64,000 bases of DNA, taken from the NCBI GenBank assembly GCA_902571015.1, contig CACGAC010000002.1:1-64000 (forward strand), read 5' to 3'. The position numbers and the translations under genes were made by a program. Positions 22,110 through 34,236 of the stretch are shown here, piece by piece. The stretch's first letter is position 1. Every line of letters begins with the position of its first letter. The notes under the pieces were generated by a model, which worked only from the letters and a program-made list of their open reading frames with translations, was not told the DNA's origin and did not search any database. This DNA is from an uncultured Pelagibacteraceae bacterium (GTDB lineage: Bacteria; Pseudomonadota; Alphaproteobacteria; Pelagibacterales; Pelagibacteraceae).

Positions 22110-24694
22110 TTTTTCTTTTTTTTCTTTTTTGTTTTATCGTATTCTTTTCTTTTCTCAATCAATATTAATGCTTCTTCCATTGTAAGTTCTGTTGGATCCT
22201 TTTCCTCCGGTATTGTCGCATTTAGAGATTTATACTTTATATAAGGTCCGTATTGTCCCTTCATAATTCTAACTGGTTTTTTATCCTCAGGGTGTTCACC
22301 TAAATCTTTTATCATCGAAGAAGACATTCTTCCTGGTTTAGCCTCAGCAATTAAAGTTATGGCTCTATTTAAACCAATAGAGAAAATTTCTTCAATATTT
22401 TCTATTCGAGCTGATTTATTTTCACATTTTAGGTAAGGCCCAAATCTTCCAGTATTTAAAGTAATTTCTTTTTGATTATCAGGATTTATTCCTAGAGATT
22501 TTGGTAGTGAGCATAAAAATTGTGCTTTTTCTAGATCAATACTTTCTAAAGCCAAACCTTTTGGGATAGAAACATTTTTTAAAAGTTCATTTACATCTGA
22601 TTTAAGTTTTTTTATTTTCCTTTTTTTCTTTGGTGTTTTTTCAATTTCTATATTCTCAGGAATTTTTTCATATTGAAGATAAGGACCGAATCTTCCGTTT
22701 TTAAGATAAATATCATTGCCGTTTTCGTGTTTTCCAATAAATTTTGGTTCAGCTAACTGAGCTTGGGCTGCTGCTTTAGCTTTAGATAAAGGTCTTGTAA
22801 ATTTACATTCAGGGTAATTAGAACAACCAATAAATGCACCGCCTCTAAAGCTATTTTTTAAGCTAAGTGTCCCTGAATTACATAATTGACACTTTCTTAC
22901 AATATTTCCTTTATCATCTTTATCGAAAACCAAATCTCCTAAACTATCATTTAAAAGATCTAAGACCTCTCTTGTTCTTTTTTCCTTTACTTCAGCCACA
23001 TTGTTATTGAAGTCTTTCCAGAACAATTCCAAAACTTTTATCCAGCTTTCTTTACCAGTTGTAATCTCGTCTAATTGATCCTCTAAACCAGCAGTAAAGT
23101 TATAATCCACATATTTTGAAAACAGTTTTTCCAGAAAAGCTGAAATAAGTTTTCCTCTATCTGTAGGAAAAAATCTTTTATTCAATATCTCTGCGTAACC
23201 TCTATTTGCTATTGTAGAAATTATACTTGCGTAAGTAGAGGGCCTTCCTATTCCTAATTCCTCTAGTTTTTTTACTAAGCTAGCCTCAGAATATCTTGGA
23301 GGGGGTTGTGTAAAATGCTGTTCATCTATTAAGGACTCAATATTTACAAGTCCTTTAGACACAGATGGTAGAATGTTTTCATCATCGTCTTTACCTTGAT
23401 TATTATATATCTTTAAAAATCCATCAAATTTAAGAACTGATCCACTTGCTTTGCATATTGTGTCATTATTATTTGATGTAATCGTTATAGTATTTCTATC
23501 AAATTTAGCAGATTGCATTTGAGAAGATAAAGCTCTACTCCATATTAAATCATAAAGTTTATTTTGATCTGTGCTTAGATACTTTTTTACACTTTGTGGA
23601 GTTCTGATAACATCTGTGGGTCTTATTGCTTCATGTGCCTCTTGTGCATTTTTTGCCTTTTTACCAGAATAATTTAAGGCACTTTCAGGTAAATATTCAT
23701 TACCGATTTCTTTTTTGATATAGTCTCTAAAATCCGCAACAGCATCTTTTGACAAATTAGTGCCATCTGTTCTCATATATGTTATCAAACCTATTGTTTC
23801 TCCTTCAATTTCGACTCCTTGGTAAAGCTTTTGGGCAATTTGCATAGTTCTTGATGCACCAAACCCTAATCGACTTGAAGCTGTTTGTTGAAGAGTTGAT
23901 GTAGTAAATGGTCCTGATGGATTACGATTTACCACTTTACTTGATATATCAGTAATACTAAATTTTTTTTGATTGATACTTGATATAGCTTTATTTATCT
24001 CATCTTTATTTCTAAAAGAGAATTTTTCAATTTTGTTATTCTCTAGTTGAGTAATACTTGCAAGGATATTTTGATCTTTTTCATCTTTAAATTTGACACT
24101 TAAAGTCCAAAATTCTTCTGGTTTAAAGGATTCAATTTCATGTTCTCTTTCAGTTATCAATTTTAAAGCTACTGATTGAACTCTTCCTGCCGATTTCGAG
24201 CCTGGAAGTTTTGTCCATAATATTGGTGAAATATTAAAACCAACCAAGTAATCTAAGGCTCTTCGAGCCATGTAAGCATCAACTAAAAGCGGTTCAATTT
24301 GTCTTGGATTTTCAATTCCATGAATTACTGCTTTTTTTGTAATTTCGTTAAAAACAACTCTTTCTATTTCTTTATCTTTAAGAAGTTTTTTTTCATTTAG
24401 ATACTCTTTTACATGCCAAGCTATTGCTTCTCCTTCACGATCAGGATCGGTAGCTAATATAATTTTTGAGGAGTCTTTGGCTGCGTCAGTAATTTCTTTA
24501 AGATATTTTTTTGAAAAGCTATCGATCTCCCATTCCATCTTAAAATCTTGATCTGGATCAACAGAACCATTCTTAGAAGGTAAATCTCTAATATGCCCAT
24601 AACTAGCTAATACTTTATAATTATCACCTAAATATTTATTGATAGTTTTGGCTTTAGCTGGACTTTCTACAATGACCAAGTTCATAAATGACAA
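22106..24694 (-). CDS. topA: DNA topoisomerase I
   Basis: VIVESPAKAKTINKYLG, ATDPDREGEAIAWH, TYMRTDGTNLS, C-terminal zinc finger and repeats. Confidence 0.97.
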   Translation of the reverse strand: MSFMNLVIVESPAKAKTINKYLGDNYKVLASYGHIRDLPSKNGSVDPDQDFKMEWEIDSFSKKYLKEITDAAKDSSKIILATDPDREGEAIAWHVKEYLNEKKLLKDKEIERVVFNEITKKAVIHGIENPRQIEPLLVDAYMARRALDYLVGFNISPILWTKLPGSKSAGRVQSVALKLITEREHEIESFKPEEFWTLSVKFKDEKDQNILASITQLENNKIEKFSFRNKDEINKAISSINQKKFSITDISSKVVNRNPSGPFTTSTLQQTASSRLGFGASRTMQIAQKLYQGVEIEGETIGLITYMRTDGTNLSKDAVADFRDYIKKEIGNEYLPESALNYSGKKAKNAQEAHEAIRPTDVIRTPQSVKKYLSTDQNKLYDLIWSRALSSQMQSAKFDRNTITITSNNNDTICKASGSVLKFDGFLKIYNNQGKDDDENILPSVSKGLVNIESLIDEQHFTQPPPRYSEASLVKKLEELGIGRPSTYASIISTIANRGYAEILNKRFFPTDRGKLISAFLEKLFSKYVDYNFTAGLEDQLDEITTGKESWIKVLELFWKDFNNNVAEVKEKRTREVLDLLNDSLGDLVFDKDDKGNIVRKCQLCNSGTLSLKNSFRGGAFIGCSNYPECKFTRPLSKAKAAAQAQLAEPKFIGKHENGNDIYLKNGRFGPYLQYEKIPENIEIEKTPKKKRKIKKLKSDVNELLKNVSIPKGLALESIDLEKAQFLCSLPKSLGINPDNQKEITLNTGRFGPYLKCENKSARIENIEEIFSIGLNRAITLIAEAKPGRMSSSMIKDLGEHPEDKKPVRIMKGQYGPYIKYKSLNATIPEEKDPTELTMEEALILIEKRKEYDKTKKKKKKK

Positions 24695-24721
24695 ACTACC
24701 TAAAAGAGTTAGATAGTCAAA

Positions 24722-25300
24722 TTAATAAATTTTTGTCTTAGTTTCTTCTTTATTTTTCAATCTTTTAATATTTTCTCGATGGGTAAAAAATATTAACACA
24801 AACATGATTATAAAAAAAAATATATCTTTAAATTGACCCGTGACCAGTAAATAAACAGGAATTGATACAGAAGCAATTAATGAAGATAAAGATGAAAATT
24901 TTGATATAGCAAAAATTACAAACCAAGATAAAGCAAAAATAATTCCGAAATAAATATTTATAGCAAATAGAATACCAACATATGTTGCAACACCTTTCCC
25001 TCCTTTAAATTTGAGCCATACAGGAAATACATGACCTATAAATGCACATAATGATGCTAAATATAAGTAATCTGTGTAATAAATTTTAACAAATATTACA
25101 GGGACTATAGATTTTAATATATCAAGAGATAATGTGATGTAACCAACTGTTTTGTTACCAGCTCTTAGCACATTTGTAGCTCCGATATTTCCAGATCCAA
25201 TATCTCTTATATCTTTTTTCAAAAAAATTTTTGTTAGTAACAATCCAAATGGAATTGAACCCATCAAATATGAAATTATACCTATGATTAAAATATCCAT
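24722..25300 (-). CDS. plsY: Glycerol-3-phosphate acyltransferase PlsY
   Basis: YLMGSIPFGLLLTK, DIRDIGSGNIGATNVLRAGNK, KFKGGKGVATYVG. Confidence 0.95.
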   Translation of the reverse strand: MDILIIGIISYLMGSIPFGLLLTKIFLKKDIRDIGSGNIGATNVLRAGNKTVGYITLSLDILKSIVPVIFVKIYYTDYLYLASLCAFIGHVFPVWLKFKGGKGVATYVGILFAINIYFGIIFALSWFVIFAISKFSSLSSLIASVSIPVYLLVTGQFKDIFFFIIMFVLIFFTHRENIKRLKNKEETKTKIY

Positions 25301-25301
25301 G

Positions 25302-26597
25302 CTATAGCTTAAATAATTCTTTACCGTTTACAAATGTATTTGTAACTTTGCCTTGAAGTTTTTTATCCTCGATAGATGTATTTTTTGATTTTGAGATAAG
25401 CTTATCTTTTTTTACAATCCATGGTTTATCTATATCTACTATGCAAAGATCTGCATCATTACCAATAGAAAGATTCCCTTTATTTATTTTTAGTATTTTA
25501 GCAGGGTTTGATGTTAATGCTTTTATTATTGTCTCTAATTTGAGTGATCCGTTATGATATAATTCTAAACTTAGAGACAGCAAGGTTTCTATCCCTGACG
25601 CACCAGTTGCTGCTTGAGCAAAGGTTAATCTTTTTGACTCTTCATCTTCAGGTTTATGATCTGAAACTATTACATCAATTAAATCGTTCTTTAAACCTTG
25701 TACTAAAGCCAGTCTATCTTCTTCTCTTCTTAATGGTGGGGATAATTTTAAAAATGTTTTGAAATCTCCTATGTCGTTTTCATTTAAAGATAAGTTATTT
25801 ACTGAAACACCACATGTGAATTTTACTATTTCCTTTCTTAATTTAATTACTTCGACAGACTTTTGTGATGATAATTGAGAGATATGATATCTGCATTTAA
25901 CTTTTTCGAGTAATGTTAAATCTCTTTCGATCAGAATACGCTCAGCGATTTCAGGTATACCAGATAAACCTAATTTTGAAGCAATTATTCCAGAGCTAAT
26001 CATACCATTTTTTGCTAGCTCATAATCTTCAGCGTGTTGCATTATTAAACTACCCAAATCTTTAGCAGAGTTCATTATTCTAGACATCAATCTTGGGTTT
26101 TGAATTGTTTTAACGCCATCTGTGAATGCAATTATTCCTTTATTTTGTAACAAACCAAATTCAGTCATATTTGTACCCTCAGTATTTTTTGTTAAGGAGG
26201 CACATGGAAAAATATTTATCTTTGATTTATCTCTTCCTCTTCTTTTTAGAAAATCAACTATGGACACGTTATCAATGACAGGATCTGTATTAGGCATTGT
26301 TACGACGGAAGTGACGCCACCTGAAAGTGCCGCGTTACTCAGAGTCCTAAAATTTTCTTTATACTCATAGCCCGGTTCACCAACAAAAACTCGCATATCA
26401 ACTAATCCAGGGAAAATATACTTACCTTTTAGATCAATTGGTTTCTCTCTACTCGGTAAATTATTAATATTTACTTTTTTTCCTATAGCTTCAATTTTTC
26501 CATCTTCACTTATAATCAGACCCCCATTCTCATTTATGGAGTTATAAGGATCAATTATATTTGCGTTTATAAAATATTGTTTTTTCATTATGTACAA
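25302..26597 (-). CDS. pyrC: Dihydroorotase (amidohydrolase family)
   Basis: [48 protein letters not shown]; next to pyrB. First metal site reads DMRVF rather than DxHxH. Confidence 0.85.
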   Translation of the reverse strand: MYIMKKQYFINANIIDPYNSINENGGLIISEDGKIEAIGKKVNINNLPSREKPIDLKGKYIFPGLVDMRVFVGEPGYEYKENFRTLSNAALSGGVTSVVTMPNTDPVIDNVSIVDFLKRRGRDKSKINIFPCASLTKNTEGTNMTEFGLLQNKGIIAFTDGVKTIQNPRLMSRIMNSAKDLGSLIMQHAEDYELAKNGMISSGIIASKLGLSGIPEIAERILIERDLTLLEKVKCRYHISQLSSQKSVEVIKLRKEIVKFTCGVSVNNLSLNENDIGDFKTFLKLSPPLRREEDRLALVQGLKNDLIDVIVSDHKPEDEESKRLTFAQAATGASGIETLLSLSLELYHNGSLKLETIIKALTSNPAKILKINKGNLSIGNDADLCIVDIDKPWIVKKDKLISKSKNTSIEDKKLQGKVTNTFVNGKELFKL

Positions 26598-27538
26598 AAT
26601 ATTTTAAGACAAGCCATCCTTACTGCGACACCTAATTCAACTTGCTCTTTAATTACGCTTTTATTGATATCATCCGCTAACATTGTATCTATTTCTATAC
26701 CTCTGTTCATTGGACCAGGATGCATAATTAAAGCATCAGATTTGGCATGTTCTAATTTATCAGGAGTCAATCCATAATATTCGTAATATTCTCTGTTAGA
26801 TGAAAGATATGAACTCGTCATTCGTTCATTTTGTAATCTCAACATCATTACAATATCACAATCTTTCAATCCTTTTTTCATATCTGTAAAAGTATTGACA
26901 CCAAATTTTTCAATTTCTTTTGGCATAAGATTTGTGGGAGCAATTATGTTTACTTCTGCTCCTAACATACTTAGTAAATAAATATTTGATCTAGCAACTC
27001 TAGAATGAAGTATATCTCCACAGATTGCGATTTTTAATCCTTGAATTTTTTTTTTACGAGTAATAATTGTTAATGCGTCTAATAAAGCTTGAGTAGGGTG
27101 TTCTCTTCTTCCATCACCAGCATTAAGAACTGCACAATTTACTTTTTGCGAAAGTAGATTACATGCTCCAGAGTCTTGATGTCTAATTACAATAATATCA
27201 GGATGCATCGCATTAAGTGTCATTGCTGTATCTATTAATGTTTCACCTTTTTTAATTGCTGAATTGCTAATATTCATTGACATAACATCAGCCCCAAGTC
27301 TTTTACCAGCTAATTCAAAAGAGCTTTGAGTTCTTGTGGAAGGTTCAAAAAATAAATTAATTTGAGTTTTACCTCTTAAAACATCAACTTTCTTATTTTT
27401 ACTTTGATTTACTTTAATAAATGAATTTGCTTCATCAAGTATTAAGTTAACATCATTAATTGATAAATCTTGAATTCCTAACAGGTGTTTTTGAGAAATT
27501 TTAATAGCCTGATTTGATTTAATTGCCATTAAAACCAA
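26588..27538 (-). CDS. pyrB: Aspartate carbamoyltransferase catalytic subunit
   Basis: [57 protein letters not shown]. Confidence 0.96.
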   Translation of the reverse strand: MVLMAIKSNQAIKISQKHLLGIQDLSINDVNLILDEANSFIKVNQSKNKKVDVLRGKTQINLFFEPSTRTQSSFELAGKRLGADVMSMNISNSAIKKGETLIDTAMTLNAMHPDIIVIRHQDSGACNLLSQKVNCAVLNAGDGRREHPTQALLDALTIITRKKKIQGLKIAICGDILHSRVARSNIYLLSMLGAEVNIIAPTNLMPKEIEKFGVNTFTDMKKGLKDCDIVMMLRLQNERMTSSYLSSNREYYEYYGLTPDKLEHAKSDALIMHPGPMNRGIEIDTMLADDINKSVIKEQVELGVAVRMACLKIFCT

Positions 27539-27571
27539 CTCTATAACTATAAACCTCTATAATAGCAAGTA

Positions 27572-28027
27572 TTAATTATTCAAAAAATCTAAAGCTCCTT
27601 GTAATATAAAAGCAGCAGCGTTTTCGTCGATCTTTTTTTCTCTTTTACTCACATTAATATCTAATTGGCTAGACAGATTAAAAGCACCAACAGTTGATAG
27701 TCTCTCATCCCAGAGACAAATTGGAATATTCAAGTTTTTTTCAATATTTTCAGTTGTATCTTTTACAGATTGAGCTGACCTACCTGAGGATCCATCCATA
27801 TTTAAAGGATTTCCAACAATGACTCCTTTTATATCATTTTCATTAATTATTAATCTGAGCTCATCAACAAGATCTTTAAGTGAATTCCTATTTATTGTTT
27901 TTAACGGGGTGGCTATTAATTGTTTGTCATCACAGATTGACACACCAATTCTTTTAGATCCAAGGTCTAAACCTATCAATCTACACTTATCTGAGTGTTT
28001 TTTTTTAAATTCCTCTAAAGTGATCAT
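27572..28027 (-). CDS. ruvX: Holliday junction resolvase-like / pre-16S rRNA processing protein RuvX (YqgF)
   Basis: IGLDLGSKRIGVSICDD, VGNPLNMDGSSGRSAQSV, WDERLST. Confidence 0.93.
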   Translation of the reverse strand: MITLEEFKKKHSDKCRLIGLDLGSKRIGVSICDDKQLIATPLKTINRNSLKDLVDELRLIINENDIKGVIVGNPLNMDGSSGRSAQSVKDTTENIEKNLNIPICLWDERLSTVGAFNLSSQLDINVSKREKKIDENAAAFILQGALDFLNN

Positions 28028-28077
28028 ATTGTATATTTTAAACTTAAGTGATACTTTGCCTCTTATTTAAATAGCAT

Positions 28078-28365
28078 ATGAGTATAGATCTTAAAACAAT
28101 AAAACATATATCCAAATTGGCAAGAATTTCAGTTGACGAGCAAAAAGCTGAAAAATTAGCTGGTGATTTAAATTCTATTTTTGATTTTATTGAAAAACTT
28201 AATGAATTAAAAACTGACAATATAGAACCATTAACTTCTATTGCAGAAACAACCTTAAAATTAAGATCTGATGAAGTAAAAAGTAAAAATATACGAGAAC
28301 AAATTATTAAAAATTCTCCTCAGGATAATGAGGACTATTTTGTAGTACCCAAGGTTATTGAATAA
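28078..28365 (+). CDS. gatC: Asp/Glu-tRNA amidotransferase subunit C
   Basis: IKHISKLARISV, LTSIAETTLKLRSDEV, followed by gatA and gatB. Confidence 0.94.
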   Translation: MSIDLKTIKHISKLARISVDEQKAEKLAGDLNSIFDFIEKLNELKTDNIEPLTSIAETTLKLRSDEVKSKNIREQIIKNSPQDNEDYFVVPKVIE

Positions 28366-29822
28366 TGTCAGATATTACAAAACAATCCCTTACAGAACTG
28401 GTTGAAAATATTGAAAATAAAAAACTTTCTTCAACAGATGTAACCAAAGCATTTATTGATAGATCTGAAAAATCTGAGAAATTGAATGCTTATATTACAA
28501 ATGACTTTACATCAGCCTTGGATAAAGCAAAAAAATTTGATCAAAAACCTAATTTTGATTTAAAACTGCCTGGTATTCCAATGGCAGTTAAAGATTTATT
28601 TTGCACGAAAAATATTAAAACAACTGCTGGTAGTAAGATTTTAAATAACTTTATACCAACTTATGAATCTACAGTAACTGAAAATATTTGGAACGAAGGC
28701 GCAATACTTCTAGGTAAGCTAAACTGTGATGAGTTTGCAATGGGCTCATCAAATGAAACAAGTTTTTTTGGTAATGTTCAAAGTCCTATTGATAAAAATT
28801 TAGTTCCCGGTGGATCATCAGGTGGCTCAGCTTCAGCGGTAGCCGGACAATTGACTCCTGTTACAATTGGCACTGATACTGGTGGATCAATTAGACAACC
28901 AGCTTCTTTCACTGGAATTGTTGGATTGAAACCTACATACGGAAGTTGTTCAAGATATGGAATAGTTGCTTTTGCTTCATCATTGGATCAAGCAGGACCA
29001 ATGGCACAAAATGTCAAGGATTGTGCTTTATTACATGAAGTGATTAGTTCTTATGATCCTAAAGACTCTACCTCAATAGATTTTAAAAGAAATCATTACA
29101 GTAAAGAACTTACAAATAACATAAAAGGAAAAAAAATTGGAATACCAAAAGAATATAGAGTCGACGGTATGCCAAAGGAAATTGAAGATCTTTGGCAAAA
29201 AGGTATTCAATATATTAAAGATTGTGGCGCTGAAACGATTGATATTTCTTTGCCAAATACAAGTTATGCCTTACCAACATATTATATAGTTGCTCCAGCA
29301 GAGGCATCATCAAACTTAGCAAGATACGATGGTGTTAAGTATGGATTTAGAGCTAAAGGTGAAAATTTAATTGATATGTACGAAAGAACTAGATCAGAAG
29401 GTTTTGGAGCTGAAGTTCAAAGAAGAATTATGATTGGAACTTATGTTTTATCTTCTGGGTACTACGATGCATATTATCTTAAAGCTCAAAAAGTAAGGAA
29501 ACTCATCAAAAATGATTTTGATGAGGCTTATAAAAAAGTCGATGCAATTTTAACCCCATCGACACCTAGCTCAGCATTTAAAATAGGCGAAAAAACAAAT
29601 GATCCAGTTTCAATGTATCTTAATGATATATTTACAGTTCCTGTTAACTTAGCTGGACTTCCTGGTATCTCAATACCTGCTGGACATGACTCAAAAGGTT
29701 ATCCTTTAGGCTTACAAATTATTGGCAAAGCTTTTGATGAACAAAATATATTAAATATAGCTTATGCTATGGAAGAAAAGATCAACTTTAAAAACAAAAT
29801 TACTGATTGGTGGATAAAATGA
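28365..29822 (+). CDS. gatA: Asp/Glu-tRNA amidotransferase subunit A
   Basis: [67 protein letters not shown]. Confidence 0.97.
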   Translation: MSDITKQSLTELVENIENKKLSSTDVTKAFIDRSEKSEKLNAYITNDFTSALDKAKKFDQKPNFDLKLPGIPMAVKDLFCTKNIKTTAGSKILNNFIPTYESTVTENIWNEGAILLGKLNCDEFAMGSSNETSFFGNVQSPIDKNLVPGGSSGGSASAVAGQLTPVTIGTDTGGSIRQPASFTGIVGLKPTYGSCSRYGIVAFASSLDQAGPMAQNVKDCALLHEVISSYDPKDSTSIDFKRNHYSKELTNNIKGKKIGIPKEYRVDGMPKEIEDLWQKGIQYIKDCGAETIDISLPNTSYALPTYYIVAPAEASSNLARYDGVKYGFRAKGENLIDMYERTRSEGFGAEVQRRIMIGTYVLSSGYYDAYYLKAQKVRKLIKNDFDEAYKKVDAILTPSTPSSAFKIGEKTNDPVSMYLNDIFTVPVNLAGLPGISIPAGHDSKGYPLGLQIIGKAFDEQNILNIAYAMEEKINFKNKITDWWIK

Positions 29823-31294
29823 GTAAAAAAGATACAGAATATTTGATCAATCGAAAAGATAATCAGTATGAGGTAGTAATTGGTTTAGAAGTTCATGCTC
29901 AAGTTTTATCTGAGTCTAAATTATTTTCTACTTCATCAACCAAATTTGGAGCAGAACCTAATACACAGGTTAGTTTAGTTGATGCTGCATTTCCAGGAAT
30001 GTTACCAGTAATAAATGAATTTTGTGTCAAACAAGCAATTAAAACTGGCATTGGCCTTAACGCAAAAATTAATAAACGTTCAGTATTTGATAGAAAAAAT
30101 TATTTTTATGCTGATTTACCTCAAGGATATCAAATATCACAATTTAAAGATCCTATAGTAGGTGAGGGTAAAGTTATTTTGGATATGCCTAATGGTCAAA
30201 AAGAAGTTGGTATAGAAAGATTACACCTAGAACAAGATGCTGGAAAAAGTATACATGATCTTGACCCACAAAATACCTTTGTTGATTTAAACAGATCAGG
30301 GGTAGCTTTAATGGAAATAGTGAGCAAGCCTGATCTAAGATCCCCAGATGAGGTTAATGCTTATATTAAAAAATTAAGATCTATAATGAGATACCTAGGA
30401 ACTTGTGACGGAAATATGCAAGAGGGCTCTTTAAGAGCTGATGTTAATGTTTCTGTAAGACCAAAAGGCTCAAAAGAATTTGGCACTCGATGTGAAATTA
30501 AAAATGTTAATTCAATTAAGTTTATGCAAATGGCGATAGAATATGAGGCTAATAGGCAAGTTGATTTAATAGAAGAGGGCAAAACTATTGATCAAGAAAC
30601 AAGGCTTTTTGATACGAGGAAAAATGAGACGAGATCAATGAGATCAAAAGAAGACGCTCATGATTATAGATATTTTCCGGACCCTGATTTGTTACCTTTA
30701 GAGGTTTCAGAAAAATTTATTGAAGAACTTAAAAATGATATTCCAGAACTTCCAGATGATAAAAAGAAAAGATTTATTGAAGAATTTAAATTGTCTTCTT
30801 ATGAAGCCAATATTTTGGTGTCTGATATTGATACTGCAAAATACTTTGAAGAGGTTGTAGCTAAAATGGGTAAAAACAAGGATATTAAGTTGGCAGTCAA
30901 TTGGATTACAGGAGAACTATTTGCTGTTTTAAATAGCAAAGGTTTAGAAATTTCTCAAAGTCCAGTGAGTGCTAAGAATTTCGCTATTTTGATAAATCTT
31001 ATTAAGAATGGAACTATCTCAGGAAAGATAGCAAAAACTGTTTTTGAATTGATGATAGATGGTGATAAAGATCCTCAAAAGATTGTGGAGGAAAAAGGAT
31101 TAAAACAACAAAGTGATCCAAAAGCTTTAGAGGCATTAATTGACAAAATAATTAATGATAATAGAGAAAAAGCCATTGAATATAAACAAGGTAAAGAAAA
31201 ATTATTTGGTTTTTTTGTTGGTCAAGCAATGAAGGCATCAGGTGGAAAAGCTAACCCTCAATTAATAAATGAGATCTTAAAGAAAAAATTATAA
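29819..31294 (+). CDS. gatB: Asp/Glu-tRNA amidotransferase subunit B
   Basis: [44 protein letters not shown] overlap with gatA gives start at 29819. Confidence 0.96.
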   Translation: MSKKDTEYLINRKDNQYEVVIGLEVHAQVLSESKLFSTSSTKFGAEPNTQVSLVDAAFPGMLPVINEFCVKQAIKTGIGLNAKINKRSVFDRKNYFYADLPQGYQISQFKDPIVGEGKVILDMPNGQKEVGIERLHLEQDAGKSIHDLDPQNTFVDLNRSGVALMEIVSKPDLRSPDEVNAYIKKLRSIMRYLGTCDGNMQEGSLRADVNVSVRPKGSKEFGTRCEIKNVNSIKFMQMAIEYEANRQVDLIEEGKTIDQETRLFDTRKNETRSMRSKEDAHDYRYFPDPDLLPLEVSEKFIEELKNDIPELPDDKKKRFIEEFKLSSYEANILVSDIDTAKYFEEVVAKMGKNKDIKLAVNWITGELFAVLNSKGLEISQSPVSAKNFAILINLIKNGTISGKIAKTVFELMIDGDKDPQKIVEEKGLKQQSDPKALEALIDKIINDNREKAIEYKQGKEKLFGFFVGQAMKASGGKANPQLINEILKKKL

Positions 31295-31298
31295 GGTT

Positions 31299-31949
31299 AT
31301 GGGTTCAGACCTTAATATCACAAAACATTTACAAGATTATATTCTAAAGAATGGTTTGAAATTACATCCAATTCAAAAAGAAATAATAGATTACAACCTA
31401 TCACTTGGTGATTCAAAAAGAATGCAAATCTCTATTTCTCAATGTCAATTTCTACATCTGATTATTAAAGTTTCTAAAATTAAAAAAGTCCTAGAGATTG
31501 GAACTTTTACAGGTTTAAGTACATTATCCATGGCATTAGCTTTACCAGATGAAGGCAGTATAATTGCATTAGATAAAAATGTGGAAACAACCAAAGTTGC
31601 ACAAAGCTTTTTTAAAAAGGCCAATCAAGATCATAAGATTAAAACAATGATTAAACCAGCATTAGAAACTTTAATGAGTATAAGAAATGAAAAATTTGAC
31701 TTAGTTTTTATTGATGCAGATAAAATTAATTATAAAAAATATTATGAAATTTCTTTAGATTTATTGAATAAAGAGGGTTTAGTGATAATCGATAATGTAT
31801 TATGGCATGGAGAAGTTGTTAACAAAGATATAAATGACAAAATTACAAAAAGTATTAGAGATTTGAATGATTTTATCTCTAAGGATACAAGAATTGAAAA
31901 GGTCATGGTGCCTTTTGGTGATGGAATGACAGTTTGTAGGAAGATTTAA
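31299..31949 (+). CDS. SAM-dependent O-methyltransferase (class I, COMT-like)
   Basis: KVLEIGTFTGLSTLSMALALPDEGSIIALDKN, FDLVFIDADKINYKKYYE, IDNVLWHGEV. Confidence 0.88.
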   Translation: MGSDLNITKHLQDYILKNGLKLHPIQKEIIDYNLSLGDSKRMQISISQCQFLHLIIKVSKIKKVLEIGTFTGLSTLSMALALPDEGSIIALDKNVETTKVAQSFFKKANQDHKIKTMIKPALETLMSIRNEKFDLVFIDADKINYKKYYEISLDLLNKEGLVIIDNVLWHGEVVNKDINDKITKSIRDLNDFISKDTRIEKVMVPFGDGMTVCRKI

Positions 31950-32857
31950 TGTTCACTGTATTTGGTTTTTATAAATTTCAAAAAATAAATGATTTAAAAA
32001 AAAATCAAAAAATATTGAGTAATCTTTTAACTAATAAAAATATAAATGGATCAATTATCATATCCAAAGAGGGTTTAAATGGATCTATTTCTGGAATGAA
32101 TAAAGATATTAAAACCACAATTATTAGATTAAAAAAAATTTTGAATATTAAAGAATTTGATAGTGTCAATAATTCAATAAGTAAATTTAAACCTTTTCAT
32201 AAACCTAAAGTAAAAATTAAAAGAGAAGTTGTCCCAATGGACCTTAAAATGTCGAATAGGATCACAAAAAAGAATACTCATATTGATCCAGCAAAATGGA
32301 ATAAATTAATTAAAAAAAAAGAAACTCTTTTATTAGATGCAAGAAAACCTTTTGAACATAAAGTTGGTTCTTTTAAAAAATCAGTAAATCCAAATATAAG
32401 TAACTTTAGAGATTTCCCGAAATACTTAAAAAAGTTAAAAAAAGATCAACCAATAGCAATGTTTTGCACTGGTGGAATTAGGTGTGAAAAAGCCTCTGTA
32501 TATCTAGAAAAAAAGGGTTTTAACAATATTTATCAATTAAAGGGTGGAATTTTGAATTACTTAAAAAAAATTAAACCAAAAAAAAGTTTATGGAAAGGCG
32601 AGTGTTTTGTATTCGACAACAGAGTAAGTTTAAAACACGGATTAGTACAAGGAACCTATTCAATTTGTGGTGGATGTAGACAACCAATCTCGATTAAAGA
32701 TAAAAAATCTAAAAAATATGAGGAGGGTGTAACTTGTCCTAATTGTTTTGATAAACTCTCAAAAAACCAAAAATCTCGTTTTAGAATGAGACAAAGTCAG
32801 ATATACAAGGCAAAGCTATCAGGAAAAAAATATAATTTTCAAAAAGAATTTAACTAA
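31949..32857 (+). CDS. Rhodanese-domain tRNA hydroxylation protein TrhO/YceA-like
   Basis: Rhodanese motif FCTGGIRCEKASVYLEKKGF, C-terminal CGGCRQP...CPNC cysteine cluster. Confidence 0.88.
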   Translation: MFTVFGFYKFQKINDLKKNQKILSNLLTNKNINGSIIISKEGLNGSISGMNKDIKTTIIRLKKILNIKEFDSVNNSISKFKPFHKPKVKIKREVVPMDLKMSNRITKKNTHIDPAKWNKLIKKKETLLLDARKPFEHKVGSFKKSVNPNISNFRDFPKYLKKLKKDQPIAMFCTGGIRCEKASVYLEKKGFNNIYQLKGGILNYLKKIKPKKSLWKGECFVFDNRVSLKHGLVQGTYSICGGCRQPISIKDKKSKKYEEGVTCPNCFDKLSKNQKSRFRMRQSQIYKAKLSGKKYNFQKEFN

Positions 32858-32865
32858 GGATTTAT

Positions 32866-34236
32866 TTGTCACAATCTTTCAAATTAACTAAAGATCCAAT
32901 ATGGTTTTTATTGAGAAAAGTTACTATTCCAGCAAGTGTTGGTTCATTATTTCAAACCTTTTACAATCTAGTAGACACATGGTTCGCAGGAAGAATATCT
33001 GCTGAAGCAATAGCGGCGATCGCAAAATCTTTTCCAATTTATTTTACTATTATTGCAATAGGTGTTGGATTAACTGCTGGAACTAATACTTTAATTGGAA
33101 ATAATATTGGGGCTAATAATAAAAAGAAGGCGTCATTATTTGTTGCTCAATCAATTATTTTTGCAATCTTTTTATCGATACTAGTTACTTTTTTTGGTTT
33201 GAATGTTTCAGATTTTTTACTTTCTCTTATGGGATCAGATCAAGAGGCAATTATATTAACTAGAAAATATCTAGATGTAATTTTTTATGGAACTATAATT
33301 GTTTTGATACAAATTTCCTTAAATGGAACACTAAATGCGCAAGGGGATACAAAAAGTTACAGAAACGTTTTAATTTTTAGTTTCTTTTTAAATATTATTC
33401 TAAATCCATTATTTATTTTTGGTTATGGTTTTATTCCAGCATTTGGTATCGCTGGACTTGCAATAGCTACTGTAGTGGCTCAGTTTGTTGGTCTTTTGTA
33501 TTTAGCATATAAAGTTTATTGTTGTGAATTAAAACAATATCTTAAGCCTGAGTGTTTTATTCCAAAATTTGATCTTCTAGTAGAACTTTTGTATCAAACA
33601 ATTCCTGTAATGTTTAGCATGTTGTTGATTGGTGTTGGTTTGTTCAACATCCTTTACTTCATTGGTCAATTTGGAGATTTAGCTACTGCTGGTTATGGTG
33701 CTGCTTTAAGAATTGAACAAGTTTTTCTACTTCCTGTAATTGGATTAAATACAGCGGTATTATCAATTGGGGGACAAAATTTTGGTGCAAAAAATTATGA
33801 TAGATTGAGAGAATTATACAGAAAAGCTTTAATGTTTGGATCATCTTTTATGATATGTGCAGGTATAATAATTTTTTTTGGTGCAGAGTTTTTAGTTTCA
33901 TTATTTACTGATAACCAAGAGGCAATAAAGCATGGTGCGATATATCTAAAAGTTGCTGCATTAATTGGCCCAATTTATCCTGTTTTTTTTATAACCACTG
34001 CAGTATTCCAAGCAGTGAAAAAACCATTGTACAGTCTTTATCTAAGTATTCTTAGATTAACAGCTCTTCCATTTTTAAGTTTATGGTATGTAATTAATAT
34101 TAAAGGAGGGGATTATGAGGATATTTTTTATACGATTTTAGTAACAAATTGGTTTATGGGAATTGCGGTTCTAATATTTATTGGGTATTTTTTGAATAAT
34201 GTTTTCAAACAAAATAAAAGTCTTTTTACTTACTAG
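32866..34236 (+). CDS. MATE family efflux transporter (TTG start)
   Basis: About 12 TM segments; IPASVGSLFQTFYNLVDTWFAGRIS; GAALRIEQVFLLP. Confidence 0.9.
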   Translation: MSQSFKLTKDPIWFLLRKVTIPASVGSLFQTFYNLVDTWFAGRISAEAIAAIAKSFPIYFTIIAIGVGLTAGTNTLIGNNIGANNKKKASLFVAQSIIFAIFLSILVTFFGLNVSDFLLSLMGSDQEAIILTRKYLDVIFYGTIIVLIQISLNGTLNAQGDTKSYRNVLIFSFFLNIILNPLFIFGYGFIPAFGIAGLAIATVVAQFVGLLYLAYKVYCCELKQYLKPECFIPKFDLLVELLYQTIPVMFSMLLIGVGLFNILYFIGQFGDLATAGYGAALRIEQVFLLPVIGLNTAVLSIGGQNFGAKNYDRLRELYRKALMFGSSFMICAGIIIFFGAEFLVSLFTDNQEAIKHGAIYLKVAALIGPIYPVFFITTAVFQAVKKPLYSLYLSILRLTALPFLSLWYVINIKGGDYEDIFYTILVTNWFMGIAVLIFIGYFLNNVFKQNKSLFTY

